From the NCBI GenBank assembly GCA_934385225.1, contig CAKRPQ010000015.1, positions 1 through 29,608 of the forward strand: a DNA stretch of 29,608 nt. Direction: 5' to 3'. Positions 15,534-23,543 of this stretch are shown in pieces. The notes beneath the pieces were generated by a model. That model ran no database searches. It had not been told where the DNA came from and saw nothing but the letters and a program-made list of their open reading frames with translations. The first letter of the stretch is position 1. Every line of letters starts with the position of its first letter. A program made the position numbers and the translations under genes. The stretch is from an uncultured Eubacteriales bacterium. GTDB taxonomy: Bacteria; Bacillota; Clostridia; Oscillospirales; CAG-272.

Positions 15534-16625
15534 ATGAAACTTTCGGATAAAGTCAATGAACACGTAGATTCCTGCCGATTCTGCTGGATGTGCCATAACA
15601 TCTGCCCTATCGGCAACGCAACGGGACACGAGAGAAGCACTCCGCGCGCGAGAGCTCTCGGCATATCCCTTGTCACGCGCGGCGCACTCAAAATCGACGA
15701 TATTATGGACAACATTTACGAATGCGCGGGCTGCGGTGCGTGCGTTCAGGTGTGCGTTACGGGCTGGGACCCCGTAATGTTCACAAAAGCCGTCCGCGAA
15801 CAGGCTGCGCTCGAAGGAAAACTCCCCGATTACATACAGAAGCTCGTCGAAAACTGCCTTAAAACAGGAAACGCATACGGCGAAAAGGAAATTTCGGCAG
15901 AACTTGCAAACGCAATTAAAAAGCACGGTGAAAAGACCGACACACTCCTCTTCCTCGGTGCGGACGCAAGATATAAAATGCCCTCCGAGGCGCTAAAAAC
16001 AATAGCCGTTCTCGAAAAAGCGGGCGTAAACTTTACTGTTCTTGCCGATGAACCAGCGTCGGGCGCACAGATGAACTATCTTGTCGGCGCTCTTAAAGAA
16101 ACGAAGGACGAAATGCAGGCTTGTGCGGGCGTTCTTGACAATTACAGGACCGTCATCGCCGCAGACCCGACTGACGCAAAGGTTCTCCGCAGAACATACG
16201 CCGAATACGGCATAGAACTCAAATGCCGCGTCGTCACATTCCCCTCTTATGTCGCAGAGCTTCTCGGCGGCGGAAAGCTGACGGCAAAGAAGAGCGGTAT
16301 GAGCGTAGTTTACCAGGATCCTTTCGAGCTCTCCCGCGATCTCGGCGAAATCGAAGAGCCTCGCGCAGTAGTTTCCGCATATGCTAACCTTTCCGAAATG
16401 CTTCTTCACGGTGAGGAAACGGTATGGGCGGGAAATCTTCTCATGGCAGAATGGATACCCGACGTTATGCACGCCGTTGCGGAACGCAGAATATTCAACG
16501 CCGAGAGCATCGGCGCAAACACGATAGTTACGGCGTCCGTCGGCGAATACGCTTCTCTTAAAGCGGCAAACAACGATAAAGTAATGATCCTCTCGCTCGA
16601 AGATCTTATTCTCGGAGGAAACTGA
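15534..16625 (+). CDS. GlcF-like [4Fe-4S] electron-transfer protein with cysteine-less C-terminal (CCG-type) domains
   Basis: A 363-residue protein with two intact ferredoxin motifs: C14-x2-C17-x2-C20-x3-C24-P and C64-x2-C67-x2-C70-x3-C74. They should bind two [4Fe-4S] clusters. The remainder aligns by eye with the two cysteine-rich CCG domains of GlcF/HdrB/LutA proteins, but every expected cysteine is replaced: GC becomes GA (FLGADA), CCGA becomes ASGA (near 175–178), CPxC becomes DPTDA, DPCH becomes DPFE, the second CCG becomes WAG, and the last CPxC becomes SVGEY. ATG 15534 is chosen for GGAGG 8 bases upstream. It lies 13 bases after the FAD enzyme and is probably its electron partner. Confidence 0.85.
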   Translation: MKLSDKVNEHVDSCRFCWMCHNICPIGNATGHERSTPRARALGISLVTRGALKIDDIMDNIYECAGCGACVQVCVTGWDPVMFTKAVREQAALEGKLPDYIQKLVENCLKTGNAYGEKEISAELANAIKKHGEKTDTLLFLGADARYKMPSEALKTIAVLEKAGVNFTVLADEPASGAQMNYLVGALKETKDEMQACAGVLDNYRTVIAADPTDAKVLRRTYAEYGIELKCRVVTFPSYVAELLGGGKLTAKKSGMSVVYQDPFELSRDLGEIEEPRAVVSAYANLSEMLLHGEETVWAGNLLMAEWIPDVMHAVAERRIFNAESIGANTIVTASVGEYASLKAANNDKVMILSLEDLILGGN

Positions 16626-16626
16626 A

Positions 16627-17466
16627 ATGCTGGTAAATTTACAGACAATTATCGGAATGGCGGAAAAAGGCAATTTTTGCGTTCCCGCATTCAACATATA
16701 CAACGTCGAAACGCTTATGGGCGTTATCGCGGCGGCAGAGGAGGCTCACGCGCCCGTTATCGTCCAGATCTATCCACGCCTTATAAACGAGGAGGTCGGT
16801 TTCTACATCTGTCCCGCGGCTGTCGCGGCGGCAAGACGCGCGAGCGTTCCCGTTTGTCTGCACCTTGATCACGGTCCCGATCTTACATCGGTTCAGCGCA
16901 GTCTGCGCTGGGGCATGACGGGCATAATGCTTGACGGTTCGACTCACCCGCTCGAAGAAAACATCGCAATAACAAAGCAGGTCGTTGACATCTGCAAAGC
17001 CGTCGGTGTCGGCGTTGAGGGTGAGATAGGTCACGTCGGAAGCGTAAACGACGCCGCAATGGGCGAATTTACAGACCCGAACGAAGCAGCCGAGCTTGTA
17101 AAGCGCACGGGCGTCTGCTGCCTTGCCGTTCTCATCGGAAATGCGCACGGTCACTACAAAAAGCCTCCGAAGCTCGACATTGAACGCGTAAAGGCTATAC
17201 GCAAGGCAACGGGCGGAACTCCCCTCGTTCTCCACGGCGGAAGCGGTATTCCCGACGAGGAGGTAAAAGCAGCTATCGCCGCGGGCGTTCGCAAAATGAA
17301 CATCGGTACGGACGTTTGCTGTGCCTTTGCGGACGGAACAAAGGAATCTCTTGACGATCCCGGCCGCAGTCTCGCGGTCGATCTCTTCATGAAGAAGCCT
17401 ATCGAATCGGTTAAACAGCTTGCGCTCTCGAAAATCAGACTCACGGGCGCAGAGGGAAAAGCATGA
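16627..17466 (+). CDS. Class II (zinc) fructose-bisphosphate aldolase family protein
   Basis: Cleaves a ketose phosphate into DHAP and an aldehyde. The 279-residue protein has the class II metal and catalytic residues: HLDHG with D81 and H82, VEGEIGHVG, GNAHGHYK with H174, LHGGSGIPDEEV with H203, and MNIGTD. Length fits the short FBA/GatY/KbaY/IolJ group rather than the long E. coli FbaA type. Substrate specificity cannot be read from these motifs. The adjacency to a PfkB kinase and an IolB-type isomerase parallels IolB–IolC–IolJ of inositol degradation, where the aldolase splits 2-deoxy-5-keto-gluconate-6-phosphate; this is an inference. The gene starts one base after the Fe-S gene stop and overlaps the kinase by four. 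Confidence 0.92.
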   Translation: MLVNLQTIIGMAEKGNFCVPAFNIYNVETLMGVIAAAEEAHAPVIVQIYPRLINEEVGFYICPAAVAAARRASVPVCLHLDHGPDLTSVQRSLRWGMTGIMLDGSTHPLEENIAITKQVVDICKAVGVGVEGEIGHVGSVNDAAMGEFTDPNEAAELVKRTGVCCLAVLIGNAHGHYKKPPKLDIERVKAIRKATGGTPLVLHGGSGIPDEEVKAAIAAGVRKMNIGTDVCCAFADGTKESLDDPGRSLAVDLFMKKPIESVKQLALSKIRLTGAEGKA

Positions 17467-18398
17467 AAACCCTGAAAAATGACACAAAAATACAGATAGT
17501 CGGAATCGGAGCGTGTGTTTCGGACACGCTCTGGTGCGTTCCGTCTTTCCCCGCGGAGGACACAAAAAGCCGTGCCACAGACGTGCGTCTGGCGGGTGGC
17601 GGCCCCGTCGCGACGGGACTTGTCGCCGCCGAAAAACTCGGTGCGGAAACTGCGTTCATCGGAAACCTCGCCGATGATATGGGCGGACGTTTTCTTCTGT
17701 CGGATTTTGAAAAATACGGCGTCGAAACAAGCCTTATAAAGGTTATGGGCGGTTACCGCTCGTTTTCATCAACGCTTCTGCTTGCTGCGGACAGCGGAAC
17801 GCGCACATGTGTGTTCGACCGCGGAAATCTGCCGCCGACAACACTTGACGAGGCGCAGAAAAAGGCAATCTCGGACGCCGAAATTCTTATGGTTGACGGA
17901 AACGACCTTGATGCCGCCGTCGAAGGCGCAAAAATTGCGCGCAAAGCGGGAGGGCACGTTCTCTACGACTGCGGCGGAAACTACCCGAATGTAGAACGGC
18001 TGCTCGCCGTCTCGGATATACTCATTCCGTCGGAGGAATTTTCGCTTGCCGAGACAAAATGCTCTGACGCCGAAAGCGCCGCGAGAGCGCTATTTGACAA
18101 ATACAGCCCCGCCGTCGTCGTTGTAACGCAGGGCAAAAAGGGCGGTATCATGTATGACGGAAAGACCGTAACGCCTTACCCCGTATTCCCTGCCGTCGTC
18201 GTCGATTCGAACGGTGCGGGAGACGTGTTCCACGGTGCTTTTGCGGCAGCACTTCTGCGCGGCTTCGATTATCTTACCTGCTGCCGCTTCGCGTCCGCCA
18301 CATCGGCGCTGAAATGCGGAGGCGTCGGCGCGCGCGAAAGCGTTCCGAGCTTTGACGAAGTAAAGAATTTTTTGAAGGAGAACGGTTATGAACTTTAA
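17463..18398 (+). CDS. PfkB family carbohydrate (ketose) kinase
   Basis: ATP-dependent sugar kinase of 311 residues. PfkB signature 1 is visible around 44–72 (LAGGGPVATGLVAAEKLGA, then FIGNLADDMGG), and signature 2 is DSNGAGDVFHGAF at 248–260 with catalytic D254. The GGGPxATG and GAGDVFHGA wording and the C-terminal ATSALKCGG segment recall the sulfofructose/ketohexose kinase branch (YihV-like) as well as IolC; I cannot separate these by eye. It overlaps the aldolase by ATGA and the IolB-type gene by 11 bases. I infer that it phosphorylates the ketose or keto acid that the aldolase then cleaves. Confidence 0.9.
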   Translation: MKTLKNDTKIQIVGIGACVSDTLWCVPSFPAEDTKSRATDVRLAGGGPVATGLVAAEKLGAETAFIGNLADDMGGRFLLSDFEKYGVETSLIKVMGGYRSFSSTLLLAADSGTRTCVFDRGNLPPTTLDEAQKKAISDAEILMVDGNDLDAAVEGAKIARKAGGHVLYDCGGNYPNVERLLAVSDILIPSEEFSLAETKCSDAESAARALFDKYSPAVVVVTQGKKGGIMYDGKTVTPYPVFPAVVVDSNGAGDVFHGAFAAALLRGFDYLTCCRFASATSALKCGGVGARESVPSFDEVKNFLKENGYEL

Positions 18399-19176
18399 GA
18401 AAACATACAAGCCCGCAAAAGGCTACACCGAGATATGCAAGATCGGCGAATGCAGTCTTAAAAGACTCTCGTTCGGCATTATAGAGCTTGACGCGGGCGA
18501 AAAACTGCCCTTTAAGACAGGCGACAAGGAGACGGCTTTCATTATGCTGTCGGGTCACTGCAACGTCCGCTTCGGCGACACCGAATGGAAGAACATCGGA
18601 AACAGAATGAACGTTTTCGAAAACCGCCGTGCGGAATGTGTATATCTTCCCCGCGATTTCGAATGTGAGGTTGAAGCGATCGACCATATAAAAATTGCCG
18701 TCTGCGCAACGCCCGTCGATAAAAAGACCGAACCTCAGGTTCTCCGCGAGGATCACGCCGTTCTTAAACTTCTCGGACGAGTTCCGTTCGAGAGAGAAAC
18801 GAGCTTCCTCATTGACGGAAACAGCAACGCGCTTAAACTCACCGTAGGCGAGGCTTACTGCACCGAGGGCAACTGGGCAGGCTTCCCGCCGCACAAGCAC
18901 GACGAGGACAATATGCCCACGGAGTGCATAGCGGAAGAGATCTACTACTTTCTTTTTGCCCCCGAACAGGGCTTTGCGGTGCAGTGTCTCTACACCGCCG
19001 ACGGAAAGCTTGACGAGGCTTACCGCGTAAAGAACGACGAGCTTGTCGAGTTCCCCTACGGCTATCACACGACCGTAACGACGCCCGGTTATCAGAGCTA
19101 CTTCCTCTGGCTCATGTCGGGCGACTATCAGGGCTTCAACCGCTCAAACGACCCTCTCCACGACTGGGTAAAATAA
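18388..19176 (+). CDS. iolB: IolB-type 5-deoxy-glucuronate isomerase family cupin
   Basis: In inositol degradation IolB converts 5-deoxy-D-glucuronate to 2-deoxy-5-keto-D-gluconate. The 262-residue protein has the two-cupin layout and the metal-site segment GFPPHKHDEDN, followed by IAEEIYYFLFAPEQGF, YTADGKLDEAYRVKNDELV, YGYHTTVTTPGY and the SGDYQGF-type C-terminus, all in IolB order and at IolB length. ATG 18388 has GAAGGAGA upstream inside the kinase gene. None of IolG, IolE or IolD is present here, so the true substrate may be a different aldose or uronate. Family membership is strong; the specific reaction is inferred. Confidence 0.82.
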   Translation: MNFKKTYKPAKGYTEICKIGECSLKRLSFGIIELDAGEKLPFKTGDKETAFIMLSGHCNVRFGDTEWKNIGNRMNVFENRRAECVYLPRDFECEVEAIDHIKIAVCATPVDKKTEPQVLREDHAVLKLLGRVPFERETSFLIDGNSNALKLTVGEAYCTEGNWAGFPPHKHDEDNMPTECIAEEIYYFLFAPEQGFAVQCLYTADGKLDEAYRVKNDELVEFPYGYHTTVTTPGYQSYFLWLMSGDYQGFNRSNDPLHDWVK

Positions 19177-19188
19177 TACGGTGAAACT

Positions 19189-20046
19189 ATGATAACACTT
19201 AAAAACGAATTTTTACGCGCGGAAATCTCCGAAACAGGCGCGGAAATAAAAAGCATTAAGCTCGGCGACACCGAGCAGATCTGGCGCGGTGCCCCCGAAG
19301 TCTGGAAATCGTCGTGTCCGCTTATGTTCCCCATATGCGGCGGTCTTAAAGACGACAAATATACCTACCTCGGACGCGAATACACGCTCGAAAAACACGG
19401 ATTCGGAAGATTTGCGAAATTCGAACCGAAAAACGTGACCGAAAGCTCCGCCGATTTTTTCCTCACCCCGACAGAGGAGACGAAAAAATCTTATCCGTTC
19501 GACTATGTACTGACCGTCGGCTACCGCCTTTCGGAAAAATCCGTCGAAATAAAATACACCGTCGAAAACCGCACGAACGGCGAAATGTACTTTTCGATAG
19601 GCTCTCACGAGGGTTACTACACCCCTGAGGGTATCGAAAATTACGACGTTATCTTCCCCGAAAAGGAAACGCTTGACCACTCGGTTCTCTACGGAAACCT
19701 TGTATCGGATCAGCCTCTGCCGATTCTCAAAAATTCAAACGTTCTGCCCCTTTACGAGAAATATTTCGTCGTTGACGCACTCGTGTTCCGCACTCTTAAA
19801 TCACGTTCTGCGACGCTTCGCAACCGCAAAACGGGTCGTGCCGTCCGCGTCGATTTCAAGGACGCTCCGTATTTCCTCATCTGGCACAAGCCGAACGCGC
19901 CCTACATCTGCCTTGAACCGTGGGACGGCATCGGCGATCTTGTCGGCGCAGGCTCGGATATAACGAAAAAAGAGGGCATACGCAAGCTCGAAAAAGGCGA
20001 GACTTACAGAGCAAGTCACACCATAACTTTTACGGAGGAAATGTGA
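19189..20046 (+). CDS. Aldose 1-epimerase family protein (LacX-like)
   Basis: Interconverts sugar anomers; a 285-residue galactose mutarotase-like beta-sandwich. Recognisable parts are WRGAPEVWKSSCPLMFPICGG split over 25–45, EKHGFGRFAKF, IGSHEGYY with the catalytic-type histidine, and YICLEPWDGIGD with the catalytic-type glutamate, as in the LacX/YeaD branch. ATG 19189 comes 12 bases after the IolB stop; its ribosome binding site is weak (GGTGAAAC). It probably speeds ring opening or anomer supply for the isomerases in the operon. The substrate is unknown. Confidence 0.88.
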   Translation: MITLKNEFLRAEISETGAEIKSIKLGDTEQIWRGAPEVWKSSCPLMFPICGGLKDDKYTYLGREYTLEKHGFGRFAKFEPKNVTESSADFFLTPTEETKKSYPFDYVLTVGYRLSEKSVEIKYTVENRTNGEMYFSIGSHEGYYTPEGIENYDVIFPEKETLDHSVLYGNLVSDQPLPILKNSNVLPLYEKYFVVDALVFRTLKSRSATLRNRKTGRAVRVDFKDAPYFLIWHKPNAPYICLEPWDGIGDLVGAGSDITKKEGIRKLEKGETYRASHTITFTEEM

Positions 20047-20702
20047 TGTCAAATCTTTCGGAACTCAGGAAAAAGAACCCGCGTCTGCCCCTTATCGACG
20101 TTTCGTCGGCTGAATTTACCGATTACGGCAGACTTCTTTCGCTCGGTTCTGCCGAAATAATCGAAGCGGCAAAGAAGATTCCGATGCCTGAAAACGGCTC
20201 TGTCTATCACGCAAGCGAGGAGACGTTTGAGGTGCTTCCGATAGCGGAGGTTATAAGAGACACCGTTTTCGGCACGCTCGACACCGAACTCGGCTACTGC
20301 TACGGCTACAACGAATACCTTAACGCCGCGGAATGGCATTTTTCGAGCGAGGTCAACATTGCCGTGACCGATCTTGTACTCATTCTCGGCAGAAGACAGG
20401 ATATAGGCACCGACGGAAAGCTCTCCTCGTCGCAGATGAAGGCGTTTTATCTGCCCGCGGGAACAGCCGTCGAAGTATATGCTACGACGCTACATTTCTG
20501 CCCGTGTCAGGCAAGTGACGAGGGCTTCGGCTGCGTTGTCGGACTTCCAGTCGGGACAAATCTACCGCTCGAAACGCCGTCCGCAGACCCGCTCCTTTTC
20601 AGACGCAACAAATGGCTCATCGCACACGAGAAAAACGAAGGACTTATCGCGCGAGGCGCGGTGCCCGGCATAACGGGAGAAAACATATGCGTTATACATT
20701 AG
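20046..20702 (+). CDS. DUF4867 family protein, probable sugar-pathway cupin
   Basis: A 218-residue protein starting MSNLSELRKKNPRLPLIDV. The segments HASEETFEVLPI, CYGYNEYLNAAEWH, LVLILGRRQDI and FYLPAGTAVEVYATTLHFCP match, from memory, the DUF4867 family, which occurs with sugar isomerases and kinases in Firmicutes. The beta-rich pattern with FYLPAGTAVEVY is like a cupin of the ureidoglycolate-lyase type, with H in TTLHF as a possible metal or catalytic residue. The ATG overlaps the epimerase TGA by one base and GGAGG lies about 7 bases upstream. It overlaps the FGGY kinase by 16 bases. An isomerase or lactonase-like role is possible; no function is proven. Confidence 0.75.
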   Translation: MSNLSELRKKNPRLPLIDVSSAEFTDYGRLLSLGSAEIIEAAKKIPMPENGSVYHASEETFEVLPIAEVIRDTVFGTLDTELGYCYGYNEYLNAAEWHFSSEVNIAVTDLVLILGRRQDIGTDGKLSSSQMKAFYLPAGTAVEVYATTLHFCPCQASDEGFGCVVGLPVGTNLPLETPSADPLLFRRNKWLIAHEKNEGLIARGAVPGITGENICVIH

Positions 20703-22162
20703 GAATAGATTTCGGCGGAGGCGCGGCAAAGGCTACGCTTCTCCGCGAGGACGCGCAGATTATCGCGACGCACACGGTCGAATATCCGACACTGCACCCG
20801 TCCGTAGGAGCGTGCGAGCAGAATCCGGACGATTGGTGGAACGCGCTATGCGCTTGCACAAAAAATATTCTATCCGCGAGCGGAATAAGCGCGGACGGAA
20901 TCTCCGCCGTCGCCGTTGACTCCGCCACTCATTCGTCCGTCGTCTGCGGTGCGGATATGAACCCTCTGCGCCCGTGTATTCACTGGACGGACTCGCGCAG
21001 CAAAGCGCAGTCGGCGACTCTGCGCGAAAAATACGGCGACGAAATATTCAAAAAAACATACCACCGTCCCGACACTATCTGGACGCTTCCGCAGCTCATA
21101 TGGCTCCGCGAAAACGAACCCGAAACATACGGAAAAATCCGTCACGTCCTCTTCGAAAAGGACTGGCTTCGCTACCGTCTTACGGGCGTTTTCTGTACCG
21201 ATCGCATTGAAGCGGCGGGCAGTATGCTCTACAACTGCGACGGCGGCGACTGGGACGACAAACTCTGCGCGCTTGCGGGACTTACGCGAAAAAACCTCCC
21301 GCCGCTCTGCGAACCGACAGACATCATAGGTAAAATCACGGAAAAAGCCGAGAGCGAAACGGGTTTGCGCGCAGGAACGCCCGTCATATGCGGAACTACC
21401 GACACCTGCATGGAGGTTCTCGCGTCGGGTGCGGTCAAAAAGGGAGATATGACTGTCAAACTCGCGACGGCGGGACGCATTTGCGTCATTACAGATCGCG
21501 CATACCCCGACAAACAGCTCGTCTGCTATCCGCACGCGTCAAGCGGTCTCTGGTATCCGGGAACTGCGACAAAAGCCGCCGCATCGGCACTTCGCTGGTA
21601 TCGCGACAGCTTCGGCGGAAGCTACGGCGACATCGACTCTGCCGCCGCTGCCGTACCTGTCGGCTGCGACGGAGTGATGTTCCACCCGTATCTCAACGGA
21701 GAACTCACGCCTTACGCCGATCCCGCGCTCTGCGGCAGCTTTATCGGCGTCCGTTCGACGCACACAAAGGCTCATTTCGACCGAGCCGTGCTTGAAGGCG
21801 TTGCGCTTTCGCTGCTTGACTGCTACCGCTATCTCGCGGGACTTTCGATTCCTCACGGCGAGGCGGCAACGCTCATCGGCGGCGGTGCGAAAAGCCGCCT
21901 CTGGGGACAGATAGTCTCCGACTGTCTCGGCATCACGCTCACCGTGACCGAAAACAGCGATTCGTCGTTCGGCTCGGCTATGCTCGCGGGCGTTGCCGCA
22001 GGAATGTTCGACGGCTTTGACGACGCGGTCAAAAAGTGCGTCAGAACCGTCGGAACTGTCACGCCGAACAAGGAAAATACAAAACTCTACGCGGCTCTGT
22101 ACGAAAAATACCGCCGCGTTCACGACGCGCTTGCCCCGATCTACGACGGGGATAAAATATGA
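20687..22162 (+). CDS. FGGY family carbohydrate kinase (xylulokinase-like)
   Basis: A 491-residue ATP-dependent ketose or polyol kinase with two actin-like halves. The N-terminal phosphate loop is GIDFGGGAAKATLL (5–18), where the usual DxGT is DFGG. Other landmarks are VDSATHSSVVCG, IHWTDSRS, a WTLPQLIWLRENEP helix, CGTTDTCMEVLASGAV with the catalytic-type aspartate, and the C-terminal LIGGGAKSRLWGQIVSDCLG, which is the FGGY C-terminal signature. ATG 20687 is the start because it gives the family N-terminus; the longer frame lies inside DUF4867. It overlaps the ETF gene by ATGA. It is the second kinase of the operon and likely partners the L-fucose/L-arabinose-type isomerase. Confidence 0.9.
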   Translation: MRYTLGIDFGGGAAKATLLREDAQIIATHTVEYPTLHPSVGACEQNPDDWWNALCACTKNILSASGISADGISAVAVDSATHSSVVCGADMNPLRPCIHWTDSRSKAQSATLREKYGDEIFKKTYHRPDTIWTLPQLIWLRENEPETYGKIRHVLFEKDWLRYRLTGVFCTDRIEAAGSMLYNCDGGDWDDKLCALAGLTRKNLPPLCEPTDIIGKITEKAESETGLRAGTPVICGTTDTCMEVLASGAVKKGDMTVKLATAGRICVITDRAYPDKQLVCYPHASSGLWYPGTATKAAASALRWYRDSFGGSYGDIDSAAAAVPVGCDGVMFHPYLNGELTPYADPALCGSFIGVRSTHTKAHFDRAVLEGVALSLLDCYRYLAGLSIPHGEAATLIGGGAKSRLWGQIVSDCLGITLTVTENSDSSFGSAMLAGVAAGMFDGFDDAVKKCVRTVGTVTPNKENTKLYAALYEKYRRVHDALAPIYDGDKI

Positions 22163-23541
22163 AAATCGTTGTCTGCGTCCGCATCGGTACTGACGGAGAA
22201 CCGAACCCGTTTGACGCGTCGGCATATGAAGTCGCACTCGCGACGACGGGCGCGGAGGTCATTCTGCTCGGCATGGGAGCGGGAAAGACTGCCGACACGC
22301 TCGAAAAAATGACGCGTCTCGGCGCGTCCCGCGCGGTACTTCTCTGCGACCGCGCTTTTGCGGGTTCGGACACACTCGCGACAGCGTACGCTCTTTCGTG
22401 CGCGATAAAAAAACTCGCGCCCGACAGGATAATATGCGGCAGAAAAACCCTCATCGGTGACACGGGACAAGTCCCGCCGATGCTCGCGGAGCTTCTCGGA
22501 TACGACTTTATATCAAATGTACTTTCGTCGGACGAAAAAAGTGCCGTGACCCGTGACGGAACGCGGGAAATCAAGGATCACACGGTTATTGCCGTCGAAA
22601 AGCAGGCGGTTCTCCGCCTACCGTCTCTCTTTTCACGCACGGTAACACCAGAAATCATGACAGCCGACGACATAGGCGCGGAAAAAGAGCGCTGCGGTCT
22701 CGGCGGCTCGCCGACAAGAGTTCTTTCAACGTTCGAAAACACGTCCGGAAAGCGCAAATGCCGCTTTATAGAACCGAGCGAGCTGTCCGCCGCCGTTTCG
22801 GAAGCCCTTCGCCGCAGACGCAAAAAAGAAATGCCGAAAATCGGCACGGAAAAACTCGCGCGGGTATGGTCGTTTGGCGAAGCACCGCTCGAATATGCGA
22901 AATCTGTCTGCGAAAATCCCGAAATTCTGCCGTTTATGCCCACGCGAGAGGCATTAACTCTGCTTGAAGCACGAATAAAAACGGAATGTCCCGACGCGCT
23001 GCTTTTCGGGAACGACGAAGCGTCAAGAGAGGTCGCCGCGCGTCTTGCGGCAAAGCTCGGTCTCGGACTTTGCGCCGACTGTACCGCGATAACGGCGGAG
23101 GGCGGCCGCACCGTCATGTACCGTCCCGCGCTTTCGGGCAGTCTTATCGCAAAAATCGTATCAAATACAGTCCCTGCCCTTGCAACCGTGCGTTCGGCAT
23201 CGGAGGAAAATTCGCCGATAATCGTCGCGGCGGGCTACGGAGTGCGTTCACGGCTCGAAAAAGTCCGCAGATTTGCCGAAAATATGGGCGCGGACTTCGC
23301 CGTGTCGCGCAAGCTGACGGACGGCGGTTACGCTCCTTACCGTGAGCAGGTCGGTCTTACGGGAAAAACCGTTTCGCCCGCCGTTTATATCGCCGTCGGC
23401 ATTTCGGGAGCGGTACATCACATCGTCGGAATGGATCGTTCGGGAACCGTCATCGCGATAAACCCCGACAAAAACGCTCCCATATTCGACTACGCGGACA
23501 TAGGAATCTGCTGCAACTTTGAAGATTTGGAGGATAAATAA
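22159..23541 (+). CDS. Single-chain electron transfer flavoprotein, EtfB–EtfA fusion
   Basis: A 460-residue protein joining a compact EtfB (about 1–225) to a shortened EtfA (about 232–460). EtfB features are VVCVR at the start, NPFDASAYEVAL (16–27), DRAFAGSDTLATAYAL (64–79), GDTGQV (100–105) and GLGGSPTRV (180–188). EtfA features are GLGLCADCTAI (301–311), RPALSGSLIAKIVS (322–335), QVGLTGKTVSP (397–407) bound by FAD in ETFs, GISGAVHH (414–421) and VIAINPDKNAPIF (431–443). The usual N-terminal loop of EtfB and roughly the first half of EtfA domain I are missing. ETFs carry electrons between flavin dehydrogenases and acceptors, some by bifurcation. With the FAD and Fe-S genes in the same operon, it is most likely their electron acceptor. 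Bifurcation cannot be judged from sequence alone. Confidence 0.9.
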   Translation: MKIVVCVRIGTDGEPNPFDASAYEVALATTGAEVILLGMGAGKTADTLEKMTRLGASRAVLLCDRAFAGSDTLATAYALSCAIKKLAPDRIICGRKTLIGDTGQVPPMLAELLGYDFISNVLSSDEKSAVTRDGTREIKDHTVIAVEKQAVLRLPSLFSRTVTPEIMTADDIGAEKERCGLGGSPTRVLSTFENTSGKRKCRFIEPSELSAAVSEALRRRRKKEMPKIGTEKLARVWSFGEAPLEYAKSVCENPEILPFMPTREALTLLEARIKTECPDALLFGNDEASREVAARLAAKLGLGLCADCTAITAEGGRTVMYRPALSGSLIAKIVSNTVPALATVRSASEENSPIIVAAGYGVRSRLEKVRRFAENMGADFAVSRKLTDGGYAPYREQVGLTGKTVSPAVYIAVGISGAVHHIVGMDRSGTVIAINPDKNAPIFDYADIGICCNFEDLEDK

Positions 23542-23543
23542 AA

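Noticed and set aside
14081..16625. Plain glycolate oxidase GlcDF
   Set aside because: The flavoenzyme looks AGPS-like, the Fe-S protein lacks all CCG cysteines, and the operon context is sugar catabolism with an ETF.
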